A DNA stretch of 64,000 nt from Hordeum vulgare subsp. vulgare. Taxonomy: Eukaryota; Streptophyta; Magnoliopsida; Poales; Poaceae. Location of the stretch: contig NC_058524.1 of the NCBI RefSeq assembly GCF_904849725.1, forward strand, positions 26,567,001 to 26,631,000, in the 5' to 3' direction. The notes beneath the pieces were generated by a model. It worked only from the letters and a program-made list of their open reading frames with translations, did no database searches and was not told the origin of the DNA. The position numbers and the translations under genes were made by a program. Positions 21,822 to 34,671 of this stretch are shown piece after piece (the stretch's first letter is position 1; every line of letters begins with the position of its first letter).

Positions 21822-23647
21822 CTAAAGCGACTATAGCTTTTGTCCGTTCACCGTCACGGTGTTTTTTGCAAAAAAAAAAGTCCCTGTAATTTTTGATAAT
21901 GAATCCGCAGTCCCTATTTGAGTGGATCTGGAAAATGATTTGATTTTGCAAATAAACCCCTGCATTTCTTCCTCCTCTCCTCGACCCTCAATAAGGAAGG
22001 GCCTGCAACAAAATCAACCAATAAGTAGTTGACTGGTTTAAGTTGAATTCTTTTGTGTAAAACATCAGTTTTAGTTTCTGCAAAAACTTTGTTACAAATC
22101 TTTGATATGAATCGCTTATTGCAGCCACGGACATGTTTAAGATGCCTCTCAAGTACTGCCCTGAGGACAAGGCGGCTTCTGAAGAGACACTAGGCTGAGG
22201 CTGAGGGAAAAACCGGGAGGCCAAGAAGTCAATTGTTCTATAATATGGTCTTAACAATGTCACTTACCTCATCAGACGGGTGCTGATATGAGTTATTTCT
22301 TTGTTTGACGTAATTTATCCTTATTGATGGCTTTTTTTTTGCTGCTCCGCTGGTGGTCTATCGACTTACATTCACCGTATGTTCACTTCCGGGCACTTGT
22401 ACCCAAGGACGGAGCAACGGGACTGCTTGGGCCATGCCCCCCGCACGAATTTTCCCAAGAGCTGAAAATACTTTCGGTTCTCATGTTTGGCCCTCTCCAA
22501 GATTTTAACTCTTCCATTGCCCCCCTTGTGTAAGATTCTTGCTCTGTCCCTCCTTGTACCAAAGGTGTTTGCTGTGCCATAGTATATTTGTATCTTTTTT
22601 AAATCTGTTCATATTGATAGATGACAGTGACACTTAGAATGATAATTCATATATCTTTTTTTGTATATAAAATGTGGGCTGAATTTATAACTTCTGTAAT
22701 TTAAAAACTAATATGTCAGCTATTTTGTGTCAGGTGTACTTTGATTTTATATATGGTGCAGGGTAGTTGATTCTTTAGAACTGTTTGGAGCAACCAAATT
22801 CAAGTGAGAACAAGATACTTCGTGGGTGTGTCCATGCATATGTCTATATATACGCTGGAACCCTCAAGCGAGTATGAACCAAATGAACGATATCCCAAGA
22901 GCTCAGGTGCATTTCAAAACTGTTCTATTCCTCCCACATTTAGCCAGCTGGAGTATCCTGCTCTCCCCAAAAACTCTTAGTGACGAAAGTGTACATGCAA
23001 TGAGTTGTGTAGTACTCATATACTTTTTACCAAAAGACATTTGACTTTACTTGGTTCATTTTTTGTTCTGTAGTAATCGATCATATATTCGTGTAGTTTT
23101 GAAGGATCTGACATTTCAAGTTTTCTACATGTATGCATTTTTGGGACAAGGGTGGAGGAAATATCACGTGGGATTAGTAGGGTGTACTTTTACTTTTTTT
23201 TAACATCAAATGACAGTGAGCAAGGCTCCCACTGACTTTTTATTTTATCAGCCACCAGACATAAGAGTTACACACAGGGCTGAGATTACATATCATCCTA
23301 GGGCACTCCTACACACTCCATGGGCGGTAGCGTGTGAAAGGAAAAATTCTACAAAAGGTACCATGGAGGGCTTAACCCTATGGACAAGCAAAAAAGATAA
23401 ACAACATGTATATGAGAACTATAGATAAGCAACATGAACGTGATCATGCTCGGTTGGATGCAATGCATGATACATGCTCCTGCTCAAGTGAAAATCAGAT
23501 CATACCTATGTATATCTTCAAAAACTAATGGCGGGCTGTATGTTACTCTGTGTCGTGTATAATGAATTTTTCCTTGCCTGTTTTCCTTGTCATGACAATG
23601 TTTTTATAGCGTATCCCCCATTGCAATGCACGGGTAATTGTCCTAGT
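21822..23647 (+). mobile_element. Helitron-like segment (non-autonomous)
   Basis: The right end has the Helitron pattern. A short hairpin (CCCATTGCAATGCACGGG, about 23616-23635) is followed about 8 bp later by CTAGT at 23643-23647. The left part near 21822-21960 (actaaagcga, TTGCAAAAAAAAAAGTCC and AAGTCCCTGTAATTTTT) resembles the 5' region of grass Helitrons. No Rep/helicase ORF is present. A 22400-22540 segment with a possible coding look (FRALVPKDGATGLLG) was not identified. The exact 5' end is uncertain. Confidence 0.45.
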
Positions 23648-23952
23648 AATAATAAAGCACGGATTCCTTCTTCCCGTTCACTGTCATAATACGATTCGTT
23701 GCATAAGTTTACGCTTCTTCTAATAAACTTCGTACTTCCGTTTGTATGCTCAAAAAATAATATTTCAAGAAACAGATTCAAACCTAATCCCTGCGTATAA
23801 AGCACAATCAACTAGCCAACTCACCTACCACAAGTTTCTCTACAAAAGCAAGGAACTATGCTTATATTGATTGGCGCAACGGCCACTTGTGCTGCTTCGG
23901 TCACGTCATGTATCCAGCGGATCGAACACAACGTGTTGATGGGCCTGCATAA
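23648..23952. other. Possible start of a second Helitron-like copy
   Basis: Right after CTAGT the sequence reads AATAATAAAGCACGGATT, a phrase I associate with Helitron-type 5' ends in grasses. It would be a head-to-tail fragment. The extent is unclear and no coding is seen. Confidence 0.3.
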
Positions 23953-24268
23953 GGCTGCTCCCAATGCTCCACTTTGGATAGGTGCTAAGCATGCCAACAA
24001 GGCAAAAAAATCCTATGTGGCAATATAATTAAGAAGAGAGAGATGAGTTTGGTGTCCTCAGGAGGAAACGGTGCTAGTCACGGGAACCTATGCAAAACAT
24101 TAAAAATGAAAGAAACTAGCCTATGCATGCAAGACTTTAGTTGTTAAACAATTAAATGAGGCAATCTTAGCAATAACAAACTAAGCACCAATGCGTTGGA
24201 GATTATGGTTGCTTAACATATTTAATGCTCTTAGCACCTCATTTAGCACCTTTGCATTGGAGGAAGCC
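23953..24268. mobile_element. Tourist/PIF-Harbinger MITE with TAA TSD
   Basis: The ends GGCTGCTCCCAATGC and (reverse complement of the right end) GGCTTCCTCCAATGC are inverted repeats, each followed by a GGTGCTAAG-type block. The 3-bp duplication TAA is present at 23950-23952 and 24269-24271. 316 bp, no ORF. Confidence 0.85.
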
Positions 24269-25789
24269 TAATGCACCATGTGAGTGGGCTTCGGGAATAC
24301 GCAAAATATTGTTGCTTCTACGGATCAAACTCAGGATATGTCCTTTCTTTTTAACGCTACAAGCCTACAAACCAGCAACCTTTAAATTAATAGCCCCACC
24401 ATGGTACTGTTCATGAAATCATAGCAATTTATATACTCCAACGAGTAGACAATCAACAAGCCCATTGGTTAATAAATAAATGATGAGGTGTGGGATTGTG
24501 GGAGAGCCTGAAGCTAAACATGAATAACGAGGGATGAGTTAGAGCTGCCGCAAATGAAGCTGGAAAAAAAACTAAGGTCAACCGTCGTACGTACACACAA
24601 AGAAAGCAGTCAGCACGGGTTCATTTTCTTGTGGAAGCTTAGCTGATTACAGTACGTGTGCATTTACAAGACATACACAAGAATTTGATGGTTAAAGTCG
24701 TGCCGACATGCGCACCATGTCAACCAAATTATTCTTTAAATGAACGTATTTGCATGTGCTTGATTTTTTTTTTTGCATGATTCTTTGATTTAGATTACAA
24801 TGCAATTAGATTAAATGAAAGAAACTATTTTACCATTTTGTCTTTACTACACACATGGAGTAGCTTAGATAGTTGGCAGAGTCTTGAGATTTAAGGAGGT
24901 TACTAAAATAGTTGGCACACATTTGGTAGATATAGAGAATAGTTGTCTCATTGTACGAAAGTTATAATTTAAATTCAAGAATTCACTTTGGCAAGGAGAA
25001 ACATATCCAAAATTTCAGATAATGTGGGTATGCCACTGTTGCACTATTGACCATACAGATTTATCTTGCGAAAAAGCTAAATTTTCTGTAGTCACATCAT
25101 AATTAAGCAGCTTAATATTTTCATAGAAGATCCTAAATAAGCACTCATCTCATCACTAATTATGTGTGTAGCTTAATGTTAATTGCAACTATATAATGTT
25201 CAATTCAACCAGTGCTTCCGCCCAATAAGATAACTCTGCATATATTATGTGACTTATGGTCTGACTGTTCACGAACAATTCAATGATGGAACAAGAAACA
25301 ATTGTATTGCATAGAAAAAAGAGCACAAATGATAAACATGCATGTACGACAAGAGTTGATAGCACGGTGTGACGAAGGAGATTGATAGGTGCTTGTGTTC
25401 TGAAGAAACTGCGCCACACGCTTAAGGAATGTTGTTGCCGTGGATTAAAACTATATTTGCAAATAGTATAAAATGTTTATGAATTCAAAAAATATTCGAA
25501 AATTTGTAAAATTGTTCACAAATTTGAAAAATGTGCATGCTTTCAAATATGTTCATGAGTTAAAAAAGATCTTGATTTAATAAGAATGTTCATGATTTCA
25601 TGATATTGAGAGTGATAGTGTATCTCGGTGATGCAGCAAAATGTGATCACGTCTATGGGAGACGCACGGACCATTTTGCTAGTAACGTATAATAAATATT
25701 GAACTCACACGTCCAAAAAAACTAGTATTCAAAACTCACAACACTGACGCATGAAAATAGAGACAAAGTTTAAAAGAAGGACGTCAATA
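24269..25789. other. AT-rich intergenic, no gene supported
   Basis: Repeated 'GTTCATGA', 'TTCAAAAA' and 'TTGAAAAATG' style words at 25480-25610 recur at 28620-28860. Such degenerate AT-rich repeats are common in Triticeae intergenic DNA. No recognisable ORF. Confidence 0.45.
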
Positions 25790-26900
25790 ACCACAACACG
25801 TGTGGTTGGAGCAATAGCAGATCTCATGTCCTATGACTACATATTGTGTCATGTCACCACATGCATGCACAAGTCACAAAACTGATGATGTCAAGAAGAA
25901 TCATTTTTCTTTTTAGTTTTTAAAATGTTTTATCCCTTAAATGAAAATTCTGATTGATTAAATCTATCGAGACAATATCTTCAAAATTAGATATCATATC
26001 GATATATTTTCACTTGTTTTGGGGGGTTAAAAGTTGTCATGTTAATTGCACATAAATTGCCATCATGATTACACTGAAATTGCCATCATACATTTTGACT
26101 ACTTTTTCTTCCATGTTTAAAGTAATTATTGACATGTTATAAAAAAGGAACTAACAAACGAAACTTGACATGATGTATTACTAAAATTTGCCATGATCCA
26201 TGAAATAATTTTGACTGGTTCATAAGTAAGAAGAAATATGCCATCAATTACTTTAAAAATGCATGGTCAACGGCTCAAATTTGCTATGAACCATAAACTA
26301 AAGCATGACATGGTGAGTTACTTAAATTTGTCGTGATACATGCACTAAAACTTGTCATGGTTCATAAATAACATATTTTCCATGTTCAAAATTATAGAAT
26401 TGTCATGGTCAAAATACAAAAATTGACATGATCTATAAACTCAATTTGCCATGACGATTTACTATAAATTGCCATGACGCAAGAATTAAATTTGCAGTGG
26501 TTAATTACTAAAATTTGACATGATAAATTAATAAAAAATATCTTGAAAAGTACTTGAAATACAATGGTATCTTTAAATCTAAGTGAATAAACTAGATGTC
26601 ACATGTCGTGGCAACTTTATTGTAAACACGATGACAACTTTAGTGTAAACATCATAGCAACTTTTGGCCCAAAAGGAAGGTTGTCGAAACATATCAATAT
26701 GAGATCTAATTTTGAAGATGTTGTCGAGCCAGATTTAATGGCGGAAACGGATTTTAATTGGATTTTTATTTAAGGGATAAAACATTTCTATGTCCAAAAA
26801 ACTAAAAATATTATGCTGATGTCATATGTTTGATGTGGAGATATGGATGGTTATGGTGGCGTGTGGACCATGTTAATTACCTCATGACACACGTGTGGAC
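25790..26900. mobile_element. Non-autonomous DNA transposon with long TIRs
   Basis: Long inverted arms are visible. Near 25886 GATGTCA leads to TTTTAGTTTTT, ATGTTTTATCCCTTAAAT, ATCTTCAAAATTAGAT and TCATATCGATAT. The reverse complement of 26640-26824 gives the same words in the same order. The outer tips probably reach the CACACGTGTGG-like words at about 25797 and 26891. The interior (26040-26660) is a degenerate array built on AAATTGCCATGAT / TTGACATG words. No transposase ORF. The long TIRs suggest a Mutator-like element. Confidence 0.6.
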
Positions 26901-29087
26901 ATTATCATTTAGGTAAAAGAAAGGATGTGCCTTCAACTTGCAAATGAAAAAAAAACTCACACGTGCCAAAAACAATTTCTCAACACCCACATTCAAGTTA
27001 AAAGAACATGTGCAAAAATACCTATAACTAAATATTGTTCATACCGTGTGTGTAAAAGAAAGGAAACCATTGTCCCAGAAAACAAAAAACATGTGCATGC
27101 CATTCAAAATAATAAAGTCACATGTACAAATAAAGATTCTTGAATCTTCCTTTTATAAATCTAAACAGTCTTGAAAATTCACATTAAAAATAAACATATT
27201 TCAGACCCACCATAAGGAAAGTATTCTGGCCAAAAAAGATGAAATACAAAAATCACTCCCTAATGGCTTCAAGATAACACCACTACTAGGTCATTAGTTT
27301 AATATGTAAAATCACATAATTGTAATACATTTACAGAGTTTGCACAAACTGCATGCATGGAAAATTCAATGTGAACATAAACTATTTTGTCTCTAGAATA
27401 TGTTTATTTCTAATAGGGGTTGGCAAGCGAGATGATTTTATTTCAAATAAGAATAATTCACAATCACGTCCATCTAACCTCTAGGAATAAAAAAATCAAT
27501 TATTATGAGATACTCTACTACTCAAAAATGATACTAGGATATATTTTAAGCTCTGATACTAAAAGAAGCATCCACGCCGCATTTCCCACAAAAACAAGAA
27601 TTGTTTGCATGTCCTCTTGGACAGAGCAAAATTGCACACACAAATAAGGTGTCACCAATACTCACACTAAAAAAAAGCATATGCCTCGTTGAAAATGAAA
27701 TTTCAGTTCCAGCTTATAAAAAGAAGACTTGTCAAAGATTAAATATATCAAACATGAACATACAAATATCTCTCCCCATGGCTCCCTAATATCGCCACTA
27801 TAACAAGGTTATTAATTTAATATGTCTAATAACCTAAGAGTAACACAAGGAAGAAGATATGCATGCATTACCAGACATAAAAACTCATATATTAAGACGA
27901 AACTTTCAATAAATATGTACGGAGAGAATACCATTGCCTTTCTACTAATGTTGGCAAGGCGTTCTCTTGAGTATTTGAAATAGGGATATTTCAGAAGCAC
28001 ATCAATTAAATATCAAATTCCTTGTCGTAAAATAAACATTAAAGTATTTTGAGATCCTCTATTATCTAATTTTATGCTAGATAGATACATTTTAGTGAAG
28101 TATTATGAGATTACCTATTGTTTTGTTTTTTGGAATGCCAAGGATATAGCATGTTCCAATGCATTTAGAAGAAATAAAATAATATGTAAATGATATGCAT
28201 CACATTATAGGTGTGCTACATATATATACCAATCTCAACAAGTAATATAACCTTACATAATGAAATAAAATACTAAATGCAACACCTATCCACCTAAAAT
28301 TTAGGCACTAGAATTTTGTTTTGAACAATGTGTACCCTAATAAATTTAAATATTAATATTTTATTAACAATTATATATCCTATATTATCTAGGCCATGCA
28401 GGTATACAGGTTTATGACTAGTATATATAAACTAATAGAGGGTGAGAGGAGCTCCCGGCTAGTGCGTAAGGCGCAAAGAAGCATCCAAGCCGGCACCATC
28501 GCCCACGTCAATGCTACTTGGCTGGCCCAATAAGGAATGACAGGCTAGCATACTCGTATTATCAACTTTCTTTTAAAAAAAATCTGTTTTTGGTCGATTT
28601 CCTATGTAAATACTTTGTTACAAAGATGGTGATGAATTTAAATATGTTCATGAATCTTAAAATAATTACTTAATTTTAAAGAACATTGAATTTTAAAAAT
28701 GTTCCTGATTTCGTAAAATGTTCATGAATTGAGAAAGTATTTGCAGATTTTTAAAAGTTGAGAATTCAATAATACGACCAGGAATTAAAAATTGTTTAAG
28801 TATCAGAAAATGTTAATGTATTAAAAATGTTTCAAAAATTCAGAAAAAGGTTGCAACTTTTAACATGCCACAAACTTAAAAAATCACAAATTGAAAAATA
28901 AACCTAGAAAACAGGTACAAATCAGCAAAAAAATGATGCACTAATATGCAAAAATGTTGGCTCAAGGACACACGGAGTGCATATTTGGTTGGTACCTCCA
29001 ACCTAGACGCGGACTAGGATATGTTGAGGGTAAGATGCATGAGAAATCATCAATAGATTTTCTAGACTTTGCCATGGATTGGGTGGG
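26901..29087. other. AT-rich intergenic, no gene supported
   Basis: The open frames at 26925-27143, 27420-27647 and 27601-27789 are low-complexity translations without domains. CACACGTGCCAAAAAC and ACATGTGCAAAAATA words suggest old repeats. Nothing further was identified. Confidence 0.45.
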
Positions 29088-29367
29088 CAAGAACCACGAC
29101 AGTCTCAATTCCGTCCGTAGTTTGGGCCTTTGGTGAAATAAAATGTTAGAAGGACACCTCCATGAAACAAAAACCTTGTTAGGATTCTTAAATTAGATTT
29201 AAAATTCTTAGAACGTAACTAAATATGGCACAATTCCTCTTCTAGGATGGAGTGAAATACGTCATTAGTACATAAACTAGGTGGTGATGCACACTTTACT
29301 GCATGAACTCCAAAAATGAACATAGATCAGCCTAACACAAAGCAATATCGAAAGTGTCGCCTACAAA

Positions 29368-30172
29368 GAGCATCCCTAGCAGACCCCGTAAAAATGCATA
29401 CTGTAAAACTGGGATAGGGGTCAAAAAAAAGGCATTTTAAGGGTCCATTTTAGCTATGCCTGAACAGAAACCGTAATAGAAATTGTAAAACTGCGATAAA
29501 GTGCTCCTTCCTCCGGTCCGGCGGCCGCCGCTCCTTCCTCCAGCCGGCCGTGCCAGCCACGCCGGCCGGGTCCAACCCCGTCAGCCACGCCCCGTCGCCC
29601 GTCGGCCATTCCCCATCGACTGTCGGCCTCGCCAGGTCCCCGTCGGTCGCGCCCCATCACCACAACAGCAGCGCCCAGCCTTGCCGGCCACGCCTTGTGG
29701 CCCACCGGCCATGCCCTGTCGCCTCCGTCGTCAGCGCCTTGTTATGTTGCCAGCCATGTCGGTCGAGCCGTGCCCCTTTGCCAGCCGCGCTGGGAGGATT
29801 TCGTGGCCAGGTTGAGGTCATGGGAGGCCATGACGAGGTCGATCTCGTCCAATTCAAACCGGCGGCCATCGATTGCGGCGTCCAACCGGAGGCCATGACG
29901 AGGATTCTGGCGAGTTTAGGGCGGATTCCGGCAAAAATTCGCGGCGGCGTGTTTGCTCCGACGAGGTTTGACCTGTATATGGGCCCCCCCTAGAATCGGC
30001 CTTCCAACGATTAAAAATAAGGGTTTCGGGTGTGGCTTTTCCGTGCCCCTTAAAAAATTTACAGGTTGGACCATTTTTACGGTTTCTGTTATGTAGACTT
30101 TTTACGACCAAAATTGTAAAACGCAATTTTTTACGGATTTGACCACTTATACGGGGTCTGCCAGAGATGCTC
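29368..30172. mobile_element. PIF-Harbinger-type element absent from the paralogous copy
   Basis: Inverted ends: GAGCATCCCTAGCAGACCCC, and (reverse complement of the right end) GAGCATCTCTGGCAGACCCC. Copy B of the tandem duplication reads cctacTAAgtacc at the matching point. Here the flanks are AAA (29365-29367) and TAA (30173-30175), which fits a TAA duplication with one later change. The interior 29500-29900 is strongly GC-rich, unlike its ends, and open in several frames, but no domain was recognised and no transposase is seen. Confidence 0.85.
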
Positions 30173-30879
30173 TAAGTACCTTACCTATTCCGATGATTTT
30201 TGGTTAGCTGGAGGCTATAATGATTGAGGTACTAGGCTTGGTATTCAACAATCCACAAATTATCCGTAATTAAGGCAACTAGATTTATAGATCAACTTAA
30301 TTCTACTCTATGAGAACAAACAAGGTGGAGATGTAGATGGAGTTCCTTCTCAACAGGAGCAAAACTACAATTAGAGCATTATTGTAAAAAAATACAATTA
30401 TAACTCTCTAACTCTAATACCGTGATCCATCCCTCAAAATTTTAGGCTGAATATATAAGCTTTGTGTTAAATCGACCAAGTATGAGCGTCCCGCTTCCTG
30501 TGCGGGCGCTATACAACAGGACCATGGTGATGCTCGTGTCACCTTGTAGCTTCACCTTACTGTGCCCCGCGCATAAAATTCTGGTAACCACATGATGTTT
30601 AATGTGGTTGATGGTGGTCATGACAACAGTAATAACATATTTATGTAATTAGGACGTAATTTAGAAACTTGCAACGTTGATCTATAATGACATTGTTAAC
30701 TCGATTTGCCATGGATTTTTACACCTCGAACATGTTAGACTCTATAGAAAGAACATGAAAATAATTTGATCTTGACTAACAGATACGAATAGTATTTCTG
30801 TGTTCAATAAACTCCGTCGATGACATGTTTCAGATAATATATCAAACTAACATGTGTTGGACCACATGTCTATGGTGAA

Positions 30880-31057
30880 TATGTGAAACCTATAGCCCCC
30901 AACGCACGCTCCGACCACATGGAGGGATTTTAGTTCCGTGTTGTGGACAACAGGGACTAAAAGGTGGGGGGCTTTAGTCCCCACCTTTTAGCCACGGTTG
31001 GCGACCCGGCACTAAAGGTTGTTGCCAACCGGGACTAAAGTCCGTTCTTCACTAGTG
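30880..31057 (-). mobile_element. CACTA terminal fragment (copy A)
   Basis: Read on the minus strand from 31057 it starts CACTAGTGAAGAACGGACTT and continues with repeated TTTAGTCCCGGTTG-type subterminal words, typical of grass CACTA ends. Only one end is present. The matching fragment in copy B lies at about 32868-33005. Confidence 0.6.
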
Positions 31058-31814
31058 CTATGGTATGGTACATACCGTAAATGATAACAAAACATTAAAA
31101 TTCACACCCAACCCACCAATTGAGTAATCATATGTAAATCCTTTTACAGTACATGAACATATTTTGAGCTTTAGTATTCATCTGCATATATTTTGTAAGA
31201 CATTATATATTCACACCCAACCCACCAACAACATAACAAAGTGGATTAGCATAGACCAGAGTGAGTCGATCGCGAGAGATGAATCAATGAAAGAAAGAGA
31301 GCTCCAAATGTATCGCCATGTTTCAATCATTATTTCGACAAAGGCTAATATGTTACCAAGTTGTAAGATTGAGAGATTTCGGGAACTCAATAACCACACC
31401 GTCGGAAAATGACACATAACAGCTTTAGACATGTTTTGCATGCTATAAAACATAAATGATCAGTGAAGTCATTGAACCTGACTTTGTGATGTCTCGCCAA
31501 CCAGGGGCAAGATGGCAACATGGCGGCGGTGCGTCGTGAGTCAGCAAATGTTCTTCTATCCATGCATGGTGCTCCAAACTCTGCACCAAGAAGCAGACTT
31601 TCTGAAGGCGTTCAAGTAGAACTTCTCAAGGGCGAAAAACACCAACATTGTGTTGCTCGCGCAGTGCTCTAACCTGCATGACACACCTTCCAAATTGTTG
31701 GTCATCAAGCTTGTCAAATCAGCTCCTCCCACCTAGAGTTCGTCATGTACAACCTGTGTCCCATGTGTCAGACACGCCTCAAGCTGCCCAAGGCAATCTT
31801 GAGGGATACCCCTT

Positions 31815-33760
31815 CAAGAACAACGGTAGTCTCAATTCCATGCGTAGTTTGGGCCTTTGGTGAAAGAAAAGGTCAGAAGGACACCCCCATGAAACTTAAA
31901 CCTTGTTTGGATTCTTAAATTAGATTTAAAGTTCTCAAAACATAATTAAATATGGCAAAATTCATCTTCTAGGATGGAGTGAAATGCGTCATTTGTACAT
32001 AAACTAGGTGGTCATGCACACTTTACTGCATGAACTACAAAAATGAACATAGATGGGCCTAACACAAAGCAATATCTATAGTGTCGCCTACTAAGTACCT
32101 TACCTATTCCTATGATGTTTGGTTACGCTGGAGGCTATAATGATTCAGGTACTAGGCTTGGCATTCAATAATCTCCACGAATTATTCGTAGTTAAGGAAA
32201 CTAGATTTATAGATCAACTTAATTGTACTGTATGAGAACAAACAAGGTGGAGATGTAGATGGAGTTTCTTCTCAACAGGGCCAAAACTACAATTAGAGCA
32301 TTATTGCAAAAAAATATACAAATATAACTCTCTAACTCTAATACCGATATCCATCCCTCTATATTTTAGGCTAAATGTATAAGCTTTGTGTTAAATCGTC
32401 CAAGTATGAACGTCCCACTTCCTCTGCGAGCGCTATACAACGGGACCATGGTGATGCTCATGTCACCTTGGTAGCTTCACCTTACTGTGCCCCGCGCATG
32501 AAATTCTGGAAACCACATGATGTTTAATGTGGTTGATGGTGGTCATGACAACAGTAATAAAATATTTATGTAATTAGGCTGTAATTTAGAAACTTGCAAC
32601 CTTGATCTATGACGACATTGTTAACTCAATTTGCCATGGATTTTCACACCTTCAACATGTTAGGCTCTACAGAAAGAATATGAAAATAATTTGATCTCGG
32701 CTCACAGATCCAACTAGTATTTCTATGTTCAACAAACTCCATCGGTGATATGTTTCAGATAATAGCTTTCTTGTGCTTTGCAAATAGATCAAACTAACAG
32801 GTTTTGGACTACATGTCCACGGTGAATACGTGAAACCTATAGCCCCCAACGCATGCTCTGGCCACATGGAGGGACTTTAGTCCCGTGTTGTGGCCAACCG
32901 GGTCTAAAGGGTGGGGGCCTTTAGTCCAGACCTTTTAGTCACGGTTGGTGACCCGAACCTAAAGGTTGTTGCCAACCGGGATTAAAGCCCCCTTCTCCAC
33001 TAGTGCTATGGTATGGTACATAGCATAAAAGACAACAAAACATTAAAATTCACACCCAGCCCACCAATTGAGTACGCATATGTAAGTCCTTTCAAAGCAC
33101 ATCAACATATTTTGAGCTTAGCATTCATCTGCATTTATTTTGTAAGATATTATATATTCACACCCAACCCACCAACAATATAACACGTGGATTAATCATT
33201 AACACCCAGACCAGAGTGAGTCGATCACGAGAGATGAATCAATGAAAGAAAGAGAGATCCAAATGCATCACCATGTTTCAATCATTATTCCGACAATGCT
33301 AAGATGTTACCAAGTTGTAAGATTGAGAGATTTCGGGAACTCAATAATCACAGAATCGTAAAATGCCACATAACAGCTTTAGACATGTTTTGCGTGCTAC
33401 AAAACATGAATGATTAGTGACGTCATTGAACCTGACTTTGTGATGTCTCACGAACCAGGGGCAAGATGGCAACATGTTGGCAGTGCGGAGTAAGTCAGCA
33501 AATGTTCTTCTGTCCATGGTGGTCCAAACTTAGCACCAAGAAGCATACCTTCTGAAGGCGTGCAAGTAGAACTGCTCAACGGGGATAAACACCAACATTT
33601 TGTTGGTCGCCCAGTGCTCTGACCTGCATGGCACCCCTTCCCTACTTATGGACATCATGCTTGTCAGATCATCTCCTCCCACCTAGAGTCCCTCATGTAC
33701 AATCTGTGTCCCATGGGTCGCATGCCCCAAGCTGCCCAAGGCAATCTTGAGGAATACCCC
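31815..33760. repeat. Tandem segmental duplication, copy B
   Basis: Homologous to 29088-31814 along its length, but without the Harbinger element. It marks the empty site at about 32090-32098. Confidence 0.85.
32868..33005 (-). mobile_element. CACTA terminal fragment (copy B)
   Basis: Counterpart of 30880-31057. The terminus CACTAGTG lies at 32998-33005, with GGGACTTTAGTCCCG and CAACCGGG subterminal words. Confidence 0.6.
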
Positions 33761-34570
33761 ACCAATGTGTCTTCAGCTGGGTGCTTCCGTATCATTGATT
33801 CTTACGCACAGGTCATTCACGTCTTTTCCCATTCCAGGCATGTTCCTCGCCCCATCTAGTTTACTTTTTATATGACCTTTCAAGCCACTGGTTTCACTAG
33901 AGTAAATACAAATAAGAAACCATAATTACATTTAGGATTAAGAAAACACTAGTTCAAAACTTTTCATTAATACCTATTGGTATTGCGACTACTTTTTCCA
34001 ACAAATACTAATTATGCACTTGGTTAAACTGGAATATATGTGTAGGACAGATGTGGTCCACCTGTAAGCACTCACTTGTCATGATATATTACACTATTAC
34101 ATCAAACCTTTAATCCGCACACCGGGTCGGGTTCACTCATCAGAAGAAATGCTCTATCCCTGTAGGGCTACATCAATTTTCTGTTTGAATATTCATCGGG
34201 GGAGGAGGGGGGCCCTCCACTACCTGAATTTGTATTCATTTTTGCCTATAGGGATTTGCAGCCCGTGGCAAGATGGGTCCAAGTGAACCAGAGATACAGG
34301 GGGCACAAGAGGAGAAGAGATAGAACAAAAACAACATGCACCAACAACCCAACTCACAGGGAGAACAAGGGGGGGGATACAACATGACACAAACAAAAGC
34401 ACCACTAGTGAAGTTGAATGGCATTGGCCAGCCGAGATCAAGCCATGACACTCTACCCGCCCACATCATCGAAAGGCATCACACACCAAGACTGGACAAT
34501 GCTGCGACACCACTTGTATCTCCTATGAATGCGTCATGCACTAGACCACCTCTGACATAGAGATTGGACC
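33761..34570. other. Intergenic, nothing recognised
   Basis: The weak ORFs at 34220-34560 on both strands carry no domain. A short run of G residues lies at about 34370. Confidence 0.45.
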
Positions 34571-34636
34571 ATCTCTCTCTCTCTATCTATCTATCTATCT
34601 ACCCATCTATCTATCCCTCTCCCTCCCTCCCTCCGC

Positions 34637-34669
<33 letters not shown>
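34571..34669. repeat. CT/ATCT microsatellite
   Basis: A compound simple repeat of (TC)n, (TATC)n and (CCCT)n about 100 bp long. Confidence 0.95.

Positions 34670-34671
<2 letters not shown>

Larger units (their letters stand above)
29088..31814. repeat. Tandem segmental duplication, copy A (with Harbinger insert)
   Basis: The stretch is colinear with 31815-33760: AGTCTCAATTCC, TAGTTTGGGCCTTTGGTGAA, the ATGGTGATGCTC region, CACACCCAACCCACCAA and CAATCTTGAGG(G/A)ATACCCC at the end. Without the 805-bp insert at 29368-30172 the unit is about 1.9 kb. No ORF with a domain. The copies are diverged by substitutions and short indels. Confidence 0.85.

Noticed and set aside
29454..29993. Long GC-rich ORFs of about 80-150 codons on both strands
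   Set aside because: Low-complexity Pro/Arg/Ala translations within the Harbinger-type element; no domain or gene signal.
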